The notes under the pieces: model-generated | What the model was told of the DNA's origin: nothing | Seen by the model: only the letters and a program-made list of their open reading frames with translations | Databases searched by the model: none | Assembly (NCBI GenBank): GCA_902729315.2 | Contig: LR746265.1 | Span: forward strand, 7,198,892 to 7,262,891 | Source: Spirodela intermedia | Taxonomy: Eukaryota > Streptophyta > Magnoliopsida > Alismatales > Araceae | Direction: 5' to 3' | DNA: 64,000 nt | Part shown: in pieces, positions 30,881 through 41,889 of the stretch | Numbering within the stretch: the first letter of the stretch is position 1 | Layout: each line of letters starts with the position of its first letter | Made by a program: the position numbers and the translations under genes

Positions 30881-33800
30881 GAAAAATTGATGTATCAACA
30901 TGATGTAGTCATAGATTATTTTCCTTCGGATATTACAAAAAATATCATACGTTTATGATCTTGAGGTTCTTGACTGATGAGTGTATCCTGAAATTCCTCT
31001 TCTTATCTTGAATTCACATCGTCACCTGGGGACTAACTATGCTACGTATACCTTCTTTATTATGTTAATTGTACATTAAAGATTTACTTTTCGTTGGTGT
31101 AGTTTTGGTGCCACGAGCTGATGTTGATATTTCAAGTATTGACATTTTTTTAAAGATTCCTCCTGATTTTTTCTATGAAGTTGCGATTTTCTTTTTCATC
31201 CTAAAATTTATGTAGATAGTACATGGTACACTCTTTCCCTCATATTATGTTAAGGTTTTATGGTGTAAAGTTATGCATAAAGGCTCCATCGCTAAACTAA
31301 CTTTAGATCGGAAAGTTATTAGAAACTAGCGGACAGTGCTTCCTCTGGGAATGAAATACAAGTTATATATAGCCAGTTGAGGTATTGAGTTCGAAGTTTG
31401 ATTGGCCACCATGCCCTGTTGGACACTTGAAGACCTGTTTCACCGATCCCCCCGGAGTACAGTCTCCAGTCATAGATTATTTTCCTTCGGTTAAAATGGC
31501 ATCGTATGGTAGCTATTTTTGTGCAGACTGTTGAAATATTTGATGACCAGATGAAGTCGAGATCATGATAGTTTTCTTCTGAATACAGACAAGCAATGTT
31601 TGTCTTCATCAGGTTGAAGCTTGAAACTTCATTCTGTAACCAGCCTCCAAATGTTCCTAGAAATGCTGCATTTAAATATTCCATTTTACACGAGATACAA
31701 AGGTTTATCAACTGGAAAACTGTAGAACATTATGTTCTGTATAGTTGTTTCTCGTACCTTTATTTATATTTGCCTCATCAGTTTGTGGATGCCCGGGTCA
31801 AATAATTTTCAGCCCCTCCGAGTATTCAGAGATGCCAAAGATGCAAGTGTAGCAATGCCGCACGGTGGTTGCTTGCTAGCTCACAATTACAGGTTCAACC
31901 TCTAAACCATTACTTTACCTATAGCGGTCAACATAGTGATGGCTGGAATCATCCTTCCTGACCAGTCTTCTATGATCTGCATTATATTTTCTGTATGTTG
32001 AATTCCTTAATAAATTTTTGCTGGATGGTGTGGCTTCCTAAATGCTGTTTGAACATTTGAAACCAAATTTAACCATTTCAAAGCGAAGGCTATCCTTGCA
32101 TGTGCTTTGGAAACAGAAATGTATCAGGGAATATTTCAAGACCATATGATACACATTTTAAGTGCCTGCTCATACTTGAATACATGTTAAGAATAGTAGA
32201 ATTGCTTTTGTTTCAAGAGTCTTGATCGATCCGTAACCCAAAGAAATGTGATTAGGCTTCTTCTCACAGCCTTTAAAATGAATAATAGTCTACTCAACAA
32301 GAGACAGAAGCTTCACATGGTGGTCTCGAAAAGGATGTCAGATCTATGTGGTCTTACCTGGAATCAGGCAGAAGTGGGAACTACTGGCTAGTTTTTATGG
32401 CAAAAGTTAGAGATCATACCGTGACCTGAGAGGTTGAAAGGTTCTTCTGTTTCCGTTTTCAATCTACTATCACCTGAAATGCATTATTGAATGGATTTGG
32501 ATTCTTAAGGTGGGCTGGTGTCTTCAGACGACCCGATGTAGGCGGCCACTGCTGCTTGACAAAGGAAACACATTGTCTTCGTCTGGGGTCTTTCAAGGGG
32601 CATAAGAGGTCCCTTGGAAGCTCTTCAACGGGGATTTTTTCAAACTTCCAACTCCTGCGTCTGTCTCCTACCTGGGCTCTTTCACTTCAACTGCTATGAC
32701 TTATTTGTTGGGCTTCAGTCCTCCCGCTTCAACTCTGGTGTCTTTCTAGTCGTGTTTCCTATCATGGTTATATCGTCAGCCTCTACAGCTATGATTTCCC
32801 TCTTACTCTTCTACTTCGACTCTACCTCCGAACTATACTACTGTGGATTAAAATCCATTATTCCTTCTAAAACCTTCTGTGGGGCTACCTGTCCAAATCC
32901 ATCTTTGGCTTCAATGCTGGTATTTATTTCGTATTGCACGTGTCATCACTTAGTTGTGATTATATGCGCCTTGTGTGACAGGCTAGAGTATTAATGAGTC
33001 CAGTACAATGTAGATCCAACAGGCCCACATTCTCTCGTTCTAGGATATGGTCTTATAGCGTAGCGTTCCTTTTATTTTATTTTTTTCGCTAAATAAGTGC
33101 ACTATAGGTGTTGAGAGGGGGAAGGGGTGGGGCAAGATTTTTGATCTTAAACCATAACTAATGGATGTCAGTTGATTAACTACTTCATATACTCACTCTC
33201 CTGAGTATGTATGGCTTAGAATGCTCATAACATGTTATTGAGCAAGATACCAAGACTTGTATAGCTAGAATATAATTCACATGATGTAAATCTGTGATGA
33301 TACAGTGAGAATCTAGCAACTGTGGTAGAATGTGAAAGCTCTTAAGAAAATTCTCCGACAGTCACTCGGGACTTCCGTTGACTATGGAGCTACTCCTGAT
33401 GTGAGCTTGTTGAAAAAGAGAATTTTGGGTGAACTGAAGAACAAAAATGCTCCATTGGGCGACAAACATATTATATATGAAGTATGATCTGTGCTGTGGA
33501 TACTGATATGGGCATGCTGCTGTTCTTACAGCAGACGGTAGAAATAGAATAATCCTGGGCATATCATATCAGACTCAACATGGCATAAACATAATGGAGG
33601 GATCGGAGAAGCTTCTTGGACCTTGGAATCAGAATCATGACAAAACCCCTTTAGACTCTTAATTTATTTATTTTTAGAAAAAAAGTCCTTTGAGTCATGA
33701 ACTGTCAGAAAAGCCTATGACAGTTTCCATTTATAGAATTCTTTTCCACCATGAAAATAAATAAATGGTTCTTAAATTTCATGAAATTTAAAAGATAGTT

Positions 33801-35150
33801 ATTTGTAGATCTTTATAGATCTGGTTGAAAGAGTTTCCAAATTTTTCTTAATAGCATCAGTATGTTTCAATTTATTCATAGTAACTAACGAATCGAAGAT
33901 AATGTTGAAATATTTGATGATGCTTAGCAAATATCTGTATTTTTCCTTTCCCAGTTCACATATCTGAGAATTTCTGATGAATTGACCATGCTGTGCATTC
34001 TTGGAGACGGTGAATTTCATTACCATTAGCGGAAAATTTCGACCCTGTGTAGGTTATATTCATACCCAAGATAGTAAGGAACAAGAAGAAAAAAATAGTT
34101 TTTTTTTTTTTTTTCTACTCCTCAATCCAGGAAAACATTGACTGGTTGGGTCCCACAAAGGATGACAGTCAACAGACTGATTAGATCCCACCCACCCTCA
34201 GCTTTCACCAAAATCACCCAGTCTTCCGCTTCTTCTCTCTCCTTCTCATCTCTCAGAGTGTACAGAAGTAGCATGGCCGCCGAGGAGTAAGCCCTGCCCA
34301 GGTGGTCTGCTGAGGTGGCCGTTCCACTTATAAGCCTGCACCGGTTATTTACTCATCGAATCAAGGATGCATTAATATTTCCAATTATGTGGATGCGTAA
34401 ATACGAGAAACCATAACTTCTGGCTCTCATCATTCCATTCATTTCAATGCTGACGTAGTCAGATGTGACCATGATGGGCCGCTTGGTCATCCCGTTGACC
34501 CTCCTCCCCGTTCGCCCACTTGGCATCAGCAGGTCCAGGCCCAGCCACTCGGGAGGTATCTTCACCACAAAGCTTATTGTTCTCCATCCATATCTGCTTG
34601 CAGCCCTACTACAACCAGCATCAAGGGCAATTACGTCCTGCCCCAACCCCTCGGGTATGTTCATGCGAAGCTTATCACTGAGATTTCTTTATTGCTCAGC
34701 CTATCCATGGCCGCCATCGCCCCCACAAGGGAGAAGGAACACTGTAGAAGGAAAACAACCAGCATCAAGGGCAATTACACCATGCTTTTATGTTAGGAGA
34801 TAGAGAGAGAGAGAGAGAGGGAGAGAGAGAAGGGGGGGCGCAGACAGTTACAACCACTTTGAATGGAGGTATTAATTAGCGGGGTGATGGTGAGAAATGG
34901 GGATGAATGGGTCAGAATCTATGGCGGTGAAAGAGAGGCGGGGAGTGACTGTCTAGAGGACCCAGATGTGTTAATATCTTGATGAGGAGAGGTGGTGGTG
35001 GGCAGGGTGATTGAGATTGAGGGAGAGGGGGCTTCCCTTTACTTGTGGCGAGGGGTTGGCCAACGGTTTTTGTTGGCTATAACTCCCTTTATGGCCGAGC
35101 ATGAAGGGCATGCGGAACTCCCTTCCCCTTGTTGATAATTATTGGGCGGA

Positions 35151-35153
<3 letters not shown>

Positions 35154-35182
<29 letters not shown>
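35154..35182. repeat. (GA)n microsatellite
   Basis: Uninterrupted GA run in the region upstream of the trihelix gene. Translated frames here are Arg-Glu repeats and are not genes. Confidence 0.9.
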
Positions 35183-35185
<3 letters not shown>

Positions 35186-35449
35186 GGCATGTTCTCTAGG
35201 GAGAGTGGAGAGTGGGGGATGGGGGGGGTGACCACCATGTCTCTTCCGGATTTCCTTTATAGAAAAGGATGAGGGTAATCATAGAAGATGGTGGCACTAG
35301 GGTTTGGGTTGGCAGAGGGGAAAGATTTTCCTCATTTTTTGGTCTCAAAATCATATTTTTATTGATAAATAACTCGACCCAGATCTTTATCTTTACTGGG
35401 TCCGACCTTATAGTCTTGTCTTCCCACATGATGGTGATGTAGTTACTAG

Positions 35450-35455
<6 letters not shown>

Positions 35456-35499
<44 letters not shown>
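35456..35499. repeat. (CT)n microsatellite
   Basis: About 22 CT units, one of the longest in the window. Confidence 0.92.
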
Positions 35500-35502
<3 letters not shown>

Positions 35503-35664
35503 TTTCTCTCTCTTGGATTGGTGAATACTGGGTGGGGGGCCGGGTCTATCCGGTCCGGACCCACTATTCATAGTGGTCTAGTTCTCAGTATGCTTTCAGA
35601 CTATTCTTTGGGGTTGGGATCTACTTCCGGTCATCCACCGGCAGATGGTCGACTCAGCCCGGCC

Positions 35665-35690
<26 letters not shown>
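35665..35690. repeat. (CT)n microsatellite
   Basis: About 12 CT units, 170 bp after the previous array. Confidence 0.9.
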
Positions 35691-35695
<5 letters not shown>

Positions 35696-36707
35696 AGTGC
35701 GTATAGTGGGGCGGGCTGGAGATGGGTCTGGCGGGCCGGGCCCGGCCCCGGCAAGTTTGGGCTTTTGGGCTGTTAGATGGTGGGATGTTAGATGGTTCGG
35801 GCTGGCAAGCGGGCCCCACGGGAGGGTGGGAGTCGACGTCCTGTGCAAAGTTCCACGTGAGGCGGGTGGATTATTGGGTGTCATTAGCTAATTCTGCTTC
35901 GCGAGTGACAGCACTCGCTACCGCCCACGTCCCTCCCGCCGTTCTGAAATGTACCAAAACACCCCCGAAAGAAGGCCCCCTTTGACGGATCTTCAGGGGT
36001 GTTTTAGGTATTCCACCCCATCCGGTAATTACCTGCTGGCCTCCTTATATCCCCTTGGTTGCTTCATTAATGGTGCAACTCCGAAGATTCTAACACAGGG
36101 TGTCATGCACATGCCGCACATGCCCCCCCCCCCTTCTCTCTCTCTCTAGAGGAAAGCAACAGCGTAATCACGTTTTACGCGACAAGTTCTCTTCCCTCTC
36201 TACCCTCGTTCCACGGGGGGGGAGGGGGGGGGGGGTGTGTTTGGCCAGGAACAGCTGTCGCAGAGTGTTTCTTTCTGCGGCCGCCCCCTCTCCAAGCTCC
36301 GGCTTTTATTTTCTCTCTCATCTTTTATTAATCTCTGAGATCCCGGCTCGTTGCTTCTCTCTCTAGCTCTTTTAACAGCGGGGATGCTGCGACCACGGGG
36401 GCATTATTCCCGGCGGCTCCTCGGAGTCGCGATCTGTGGGGGCGGCGGCGGCGACGGCGGTGGCGGCGTGGCGGTAACCGCCGCCGCCGCCGCCGTCGCG
36501 GCGTTTACTTCTTTTACGCCAGCTAACTTCTACGGCTCTCTCCACTCCACGAGAGAGAGAGAGAGAGAGAAGCAGTTTGCGAGCTGTCCTGCGCTGGGCT
36601 GTCACTAAGGAGTTAACGTTCTCACTCCTCCCTAGCGTCCGTCGTTGCTCATGCAACACATAGGGGTACGAGTGTGCCCCTTTTTCTCTTACAGCTAGAT
36701 GCTCGGG

Positions 36708-36711
<4 letters not shown>

Positions 36712-36739
<28 letters not shown>

Positions 36740-36809
36740 AGATTTGTATACTTCATTATCGTTTCCTCTTCCTCGTCCACTCTCTCTTCATGATCATCGC
36801 CTTGGGTGC

Positions 36810-36840
<31 letters not shown>
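36712..36840. repeat. Pair of (CT)n microsatellites
   Basis: Two CT runs, 36712-36739 and 36813-36840, separated by a CT-rich spacer. They lie some 550-670 bp upstream of the trihelix start codon. Confidence 0.9.
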
Positions 36841-36915
36841 ACACCTATCCACCAATCTTGGACACTAACCTCACTCATCGGCTTCCTTCCCCGTCTCTCT
36901 CGCTCCCTCTCTCTC

Positions 36916-37382
36916 TAATTATATAACTAAGCGCATGTGAGTAAGTTACATGTACCTACGTCCCGTTATTTCTCCTTCGTCTGCCGAGTCTCACCCCCTT
37001 CTCTCTCTTTCTCTCTCCTCTCTTCTCTCTCCTGTCCAGTTGGGTTGCCCCCTTCTTCCGTCCTTTTCACCTCCTTAATTGTACTGGCCTCTCTTCCTGG
37101 CTTCCGAATTCCGCCTCCAAATTATCAGGCTGCTGTCCCCTCATCTCTTCCTCCGCCATCAGTTGCAGACTCGCACAGAGAGGGAGAGAGAGAGAGAGAG
37201 AGAGAGAGGAAGGGGAGAGGGAGGGGAATTCGAGCTCAGATTTAGAGCTGCTACAGCCGGCTGACGGACTCCTCCCAAGAGAGAGAGAGACTGTTGAAGG
37301 ATCAGTGGGTCCGTCGGAGAGAGAGAGAGAGGAGATAGATAGAGAGAGAGAGAGGGAGAGGCGGGGTGGAGATTCTTCAGTT
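36916..37382 (+). promoter_or_regulatory. Trihelix core promoter (possible) and leader with GA tracts
   Basis: AATTATATAAC at about 36916-36926 is a weak TATA-like element. Between it and the ATG at 37383 lie CT-rich stretches and then sense-strand GA tracts at 37183-37209 and 37313-37331. The start of transcription is uncertain. Confidence 0.35.
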
Positions 37383-38362
37383 ATGCAGCAGGGGGGATCC
37401 CAGTATGGGGTTCCTCCGCCGGAAGCCACCTCCTTCCCCGGCTCCGATGAGCTCCCGCCGCCGCTGGCGGAGGTGGCGTCTCCGATCAGCAGCCTCCCTC
37501 CGTCACGGACGCCCGGCAACTTCGACGAATTGGCCGCCCCCGCGGCGGCCGGCGGCTTCCCCGGCGACGACGACCTCGCGGCGGCGGCCGGAGACGACGC
37601 CGAGCGGGGCGGCGGCGGCGGCGGCAACCGGTGGCCCCGGCAGGAGACGCTCGCCCTGCTGAAGATCCGCTCGGAGATGGACGCCGCCTTCCGAGACGCC
37701 ACCCTCAAGGCCCCCCTCTGGGAGGAGGTCTCCAGGTAAGCCATCCCCGCCGCCATTCGAGGAATTGCCAATGCACCCCTTCTCTCTCTCTACCTCCTGA
37801 ATTCCCCTCTCTCTCTCTCTCTCTTTCTCTCCCTCTCTCTCTCTTCTGTGGATCTGCGGTGAAGAAGCGACATCAATCAGCTCTTCTGTGGATCTGCGGG
37901 AGTTCTCCAGTGACAGAAACAGTAGAGAGAGAAAGAGAGAAGGAGGAGGGCGAGGTTTCGAGCGGATAACGGTTTCCGGCGGGTCGAGGAGAGCGAGAAA
38001 AAAGATTGAATTGTGAGGAAAATCTGACGGGAAGAACTTGCAGAAGAGAGAGGAGAGAGAGAGAGAGATGGTGGCCAAGCAGCTCCGTTTTCGTACCACG
38101 GATTTCGAAGGAACTACTGTTGATGATGGTGCGTCTCTTCCTGTGATCAGTCAGTCGTCTGGGAAGCATCTTCATCGTTTCCGGGGAAGACCCAACGGGG
38201 AAAAGCTTCTCGTGTGTGTCTCTCTTCATCGATCCGTCTGTTTCTCTCTCTTCAGTAGCAGAATTTCCCCTTCCTCGGTGGTTCTTCAGGCCAATTATAC
38301 CCTGTCGGCTTCCCCCCGTCCGAGAATTTTGTCGTCCGCCTCCTTCAGATCCCTTCGCGCAT

Positions 38363-38401
<39 letters not shown>

Positions 38402-40066
38402 GATTATTTAGATGGGAGAGAACTGGTGGCGCTTCTCAGCGATCCCCGCCGTGCCATCTCTCTCTCTGCACAGTGAAGCTCGGCCTACAACCCGCAGGCT
38501 CTCTCGTTCTGGATTTACTTGTTACAGGGATCGGCGAGCTGAGCACAGCGGGGATGAGTGAGAGGCTGCGCGCTGCTGCTGCTGCTGCTCTCTCTCTCTC
38601 TCTCTAGATTATCATTATTAACAGGGGCGGCGATGTGATTTGCAGGAAGCTGGCGGAATTAGGGTACAATCGGAGCGCGAAGAAGTGCAAGGAGAAGTTC
38701 GAGAATGTCCACAAATACTACAAACGCACCAAGGAAGGCCGAGCCGGCCGGCAGGACGGCAAGAACTACCGCTTCTTCTCCCAGCTCGAAGCCCTCACCT
38801 CCCCCGCTCCCCCCCAGGCGGCGGCGCCGCCTCTTCCGGCGGCACTGCCACCCCCCTCGGCGGGGAAGCTCCACCCTGCTCCGCTCAACTCCATCCCCCT
38901 GCCCTCGTCCGCCGCCGCCGCGCTGAGCTTCTCCGACACCTCCACCTCCTCCGATTCCGACGAGTCCGAGAGAAGAAACCGCGGCGGCGGCGGCGGCGGC
39001 GGGAGGAGGAAGATGATGGCCTTCTTCGAGGGGCTGATGCGGCAGGTGGTGGAGAGACAGGAGGCCATGCAGCAGAGATTCTTGGAGACGATCGAGAAGA
39101 GGGACCAGGAGAGGACGATGAGGGAGGAAGCATGGCGGCGCCAGGAGATGGCCCGCCTCGCCCGCGACCACGATGCCGCGGCCCACGACCGCGCCGTCTC
39201 CGCCGCCCGCGACGCCGCCATCATCTCCTTCCTGCAGAAGATCACCGGCCAACCGCCGCCCCTCCGCGCCGCCGCCCCTCCTCCACCTCCTCCTCCACCA
39301 CCGCCGGAGATGGCGGCGCCGCCGGCGGAGGGAGTCGTCCCCTCCGGCACCGGCGACTCCGCGGCGACTTCCCGGTGGCCCAAATCGGAGGTGCAGGCGC
39401 TGATCAACCTGCGCGGGGAGCTGGAGACCAAGTACCAGGAGGTGGGTCCCAAGGGCCCTCTGTGGGAGGAGATATCGGCGGCGATGCGGCGGTTGGGGTA
39501 CCACCGGAGCGCCAAGCGCTGCAAGGAGAAGTGGGAGAACATCAACAAGTACTTCAAGAAGGTCAAGGAGAGCAATAAGCGCCGCCCCGAGGACTCCAAG
39601 ACCTGCCCCTACTTCCACCAGCTCGACGCCCTCTACCGCAAGAAGCTCCTCCTCACCGGTGGCGGCGCCGCCGCCGCCGCCGCCGCCACCGCCACAACCA
39701 CTACCTCACCGCCGCAGGCGGAGGCAGAGAGCACCACCGACAACGGCGGCGCCGCCGCGCAGAAGGTGAGTCACCGGCTCTACCCTCCTCCTCCTCCCCC
39801 CGCCGCCGGTTCTGATCATCGTCCTCGCGTGGGTGAAGCCAGGAGACACTGTGATGGAGATGCCGGGGAGGCAGGAGCAGCAGCAGCAACAGCAGCAGGA
39901 GGAGGCAGAGAAAGTCAACTCCGAGGAGATGATGAGTGACGAGGGGGAGGAGGAGGAAGAGGAGCAATACAAGATCCAGTTCCAGCAGAGCTCGAGGGTC
40001 AACGGCACGCCCAACGGCGGCGCCGCGGCGGTGGCGGCGGGGCCATTTATGGCCATGATTCAGTAA
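37383..40066 (+). CDS. Trihelix transcription factor, GT-2/GTL1-like, two DNA-binding domains
   Basis: Nuclear DNA-binding protein of the GT-2 clade, which binds GT elements and acts in growth control and stress responses. Exons: 37383-37735, 38646-39765, 39875-40066 (TAA), 554 residues. The N-terminal trihelix (about 82-168) reads RWPRQETLALLKIRSEMD, is split by the intron after VSR, and ends NYRFFSQLEAL. The C-terminal trihelix (361-448) has RWPKSEVQALINLR, GPLWEEIS and CPYFHQLDALY. Between them lie the clade's central helix (MMAFFEGLMRQVVERQEAMQ), a Pro run and Ala runs. The tail is Gln-rich then acidic, ending EEEEQYKIQFQQ plus about 25 residues. ATG 37383 is the first ATG in frame. The last acceptor (39874) was chosen because it keeps phase and yields the acidic tail; GCCAG at 39842 breaks the frame. 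Reading through the last intron also stays open to 39939. The domain calls are firm; the last junction is moderate. Confidence 0.92.
37736..38645 (+). other. Trihelix intron 1 (910 bp) with CT/GA tracts
   Basis: GTAAGC donor to TTTGCAG acceptor, splitting an Arg codon inside the first trihelix domain, where GT-2 genes commonly have an intron. It contains CT runs near 37800-37845 and 38362-38400, GA runs near 37920-38070 and a short CTG run at 38575-38588. Confidence 0.85.
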
Positions 40067-40520
40067 AATTCAGGCATAAAGATCCGTCCTTTTCTCCGTC
40101 CTTCCTTCCTCTTTCTGCTTGCCGGGTTTCCTCTTGTGCACAGTACGCGTCGACCCCCTCGGGGCTTAGAGTGAGAAACCAGCAGTAGGAACTACCCAGA
40201 TCCCAATCTCTCTCTCTCTCTCTCTCTGATCCGAGCTGTCGTCGACCTCTTTGGATTTTTTCGATTAATTGGCCAATAAAGCTGCCCCGCACAGGCCAGG
40301 AGAAGAGAAGGATGTGAGAGGAAGCTGGAGAAGAAGCTCTCTTGCGAACGTCGTCGACCAGGGCAAGCCACCTGTGATCCTGCCGTCAACCAAGGCAATC
40401 CACCCCCACCCGCCCCCCTTCTCGGCGCCACTGTTTCCCTTCTCTCTCTCTCTCTATACCACGACGTGGCACTTGTTATTGTAATGTTGGACAATAAGAT
40501 TTACGAGAAGAAATAAAACG
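40067..40520 (+). other. Probable trihelix 3'UTR
   Basis: Follows the TAA at 40066. AATAAA-type signals occur in CCAATAAAGC (about 40273) and GAAATAAAACGC (about 40511), so the transcript probably ends within this stretch. Confidence 0.5.
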
Positions 40521-40880
40521 CAAAGATGGAGCTAAGCTCTCTTCTTCCTCTCTCTCTCTCTCTCTCTACGGGCTCTCTCTCTCTAGGGGCCCTCCGATTT
40601 GACCGGCGGCCCGCACAGATGGAAGAGGAGAGAGAAACAGTGAGGGGTTGGCGAGAGAGTAATATTTGCACGAATACCGGCCGATAGTTTTATGTGTATT
40701 TATTTGGCTCCATCGAATAGAATATTAAATTATTTATTCCTTCTCGACTTTTCACTTCTCCGTTTCGACCCCCACCCGGTAAACAAATTCATTTTACAGG
40801 ATTACTCTCTACATAATATAATAAATATTTATAAATATATGGTTTATTTCCTAGAATTTGTGATACTTCCTCTTCTACTT

Positions 40881-40883
<3 letters not shown>

Positions 40884-40915
<32 letters not shown>
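40884..40915. repeat. (CT)n microsatellite
   Basis: About 15 CT units between AT-rich stretches. A similar AT-rich flank (ATAATATAATAAATATT / ATAATACAATAAATATT) recurs on both sides, at about 40814 and 40933, suggesting a local duplication. Confidence 0.85.
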
Positions 40916-40919
<4 letters not shown>

Positions 40920-41126
40920 GTCTACCCTTTATATAATACAATAAATATTCATGAAATATGGTTTGTTTTATATAATAATGATAGATACTCCTCTATTACC
41001 CCACCCCCAGTGCTCTCTCTCTCTCTCTATTATCACTCTCTCTCTCCCCCCCCCTCTCTATCCATGTATCTCTATCTGAAGGCGGAGGAGCGGAAGAAGG
41101 TTACCAATAAGGGGATGAGCTGACGA

Positions 41127-41188
41127 GCGAAAGAGAGAGAAAGAGAGAGAAAGAGAGAGAAAGAGAGAGAAAGATAGAGAAAGAGAGG
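41127..41188. repeat. (GAAAGAGA)n minisatellite
   Basis: About seven copies of an 8-bp GAAAGAGA unit with one A/T variation near the end. Confidence 0.9.
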
Positions 41189-41810
41189 GAGGCATGAACG
41201 TAAATTGGAAGAAAGGGAAAAGGGCGGGTAGGCAGCGCCAGCAGGCGGTGGGGGACAAAATGAAAGAAAAACAGCACGTGCAGAGAGGCGCGGTTTTCCA
41301 GATGTGGGGCCCACAACAGCGCAGTAAATCCTATCCGTCCGGACATTTGGCGGGGAGTTGCGGCCTCTTTAAGGGCCTCACCATCTACATTCTTCCCTCA
41401 ATACATCTTCGAGCTAACTATTTATCCCATAAGATCTCCATTTCGGGCACTTTTTTAATTCTGAAAATCATGGGGGCCGAATAATTCTCTCACATAAACA
41501 CCAAGGACACCGAGCCAATTTTCCATATTTTTTTAATATTGAATTTAAACGAAGAAACCATTTTTCAAAGAACATATCGTCAGTTTAGGAAATAAATCCT
41601 AAATTATTAGTGGGGGAATGTAATTGTACGTCATTGTTCCTTTTTTTCTCATCATAATCAGCCCCCTTACCTTCTACGAGGGAAGTTAGAGAGAGGAAAT
41701 GCATACACAGAATAATAGAGAGAGAGAGAGAGAGAGATGAGAGTTGTACCCAAAATATAATCTTATTGTTGCCCAAGTGTCGCTTGATTCCCACGTAGCC
41801 GTTGGCATTG

Positions 41811-41812
<2 letters not shown>

Positions 41813-41855
<43 letters not shown>

Positions 41856-41889
41856 GAGATATATATATATCTATACACACACACACACG
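41813..41889. repeat. Compound (CT)n-(TA)n-(CA)n microsatellite
   Basis: A CT run of about 42 bases is followed by AGAGATATATATAT and then a CA run (41876-41889). Translated frames here are low-complexity. Confidence 0.9.

Larger units (their letters stand above)
30881..36915. other. Intergenic region of 6 kb between GT31 and trihelix genes
   Basis: No supported gene. Open frames up to about 130 codons occur but lack domains, splice support and biased composition. Visible content is a 23-bp direct repeat (about 30907 and 31468), a 20-bp direct repeat (about 34613 and 34757), a possible orphan first exon (34273-34286), and long CT/GA arrays from 34800 to 36850. Confidence 0.65.

Noticed and set aside
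34465-34803. 112-codon plus-strand frame and 103-codon minus-strand frame at 34353-34664
   Set aside because: No recognised domain, overlapping on both strands and disrupted by a short direct repeat. Kept only as a low-score finding.
38659-39618. 319-codon minus-strand frame over the trihelix gene
   Set aside because: Shadow of the GC-rich trihelix exon 2: Leu/Gly-rich low-complexity translation, with the known domains on the other strand.
39841-39875. Upstream acceptor GCCAG (39842) for the last trihelix exon
   Set aside because: From the donor at 39765 it would enter GAG ACA CTG TGA, an immediate stop, and lose the acidic tail.
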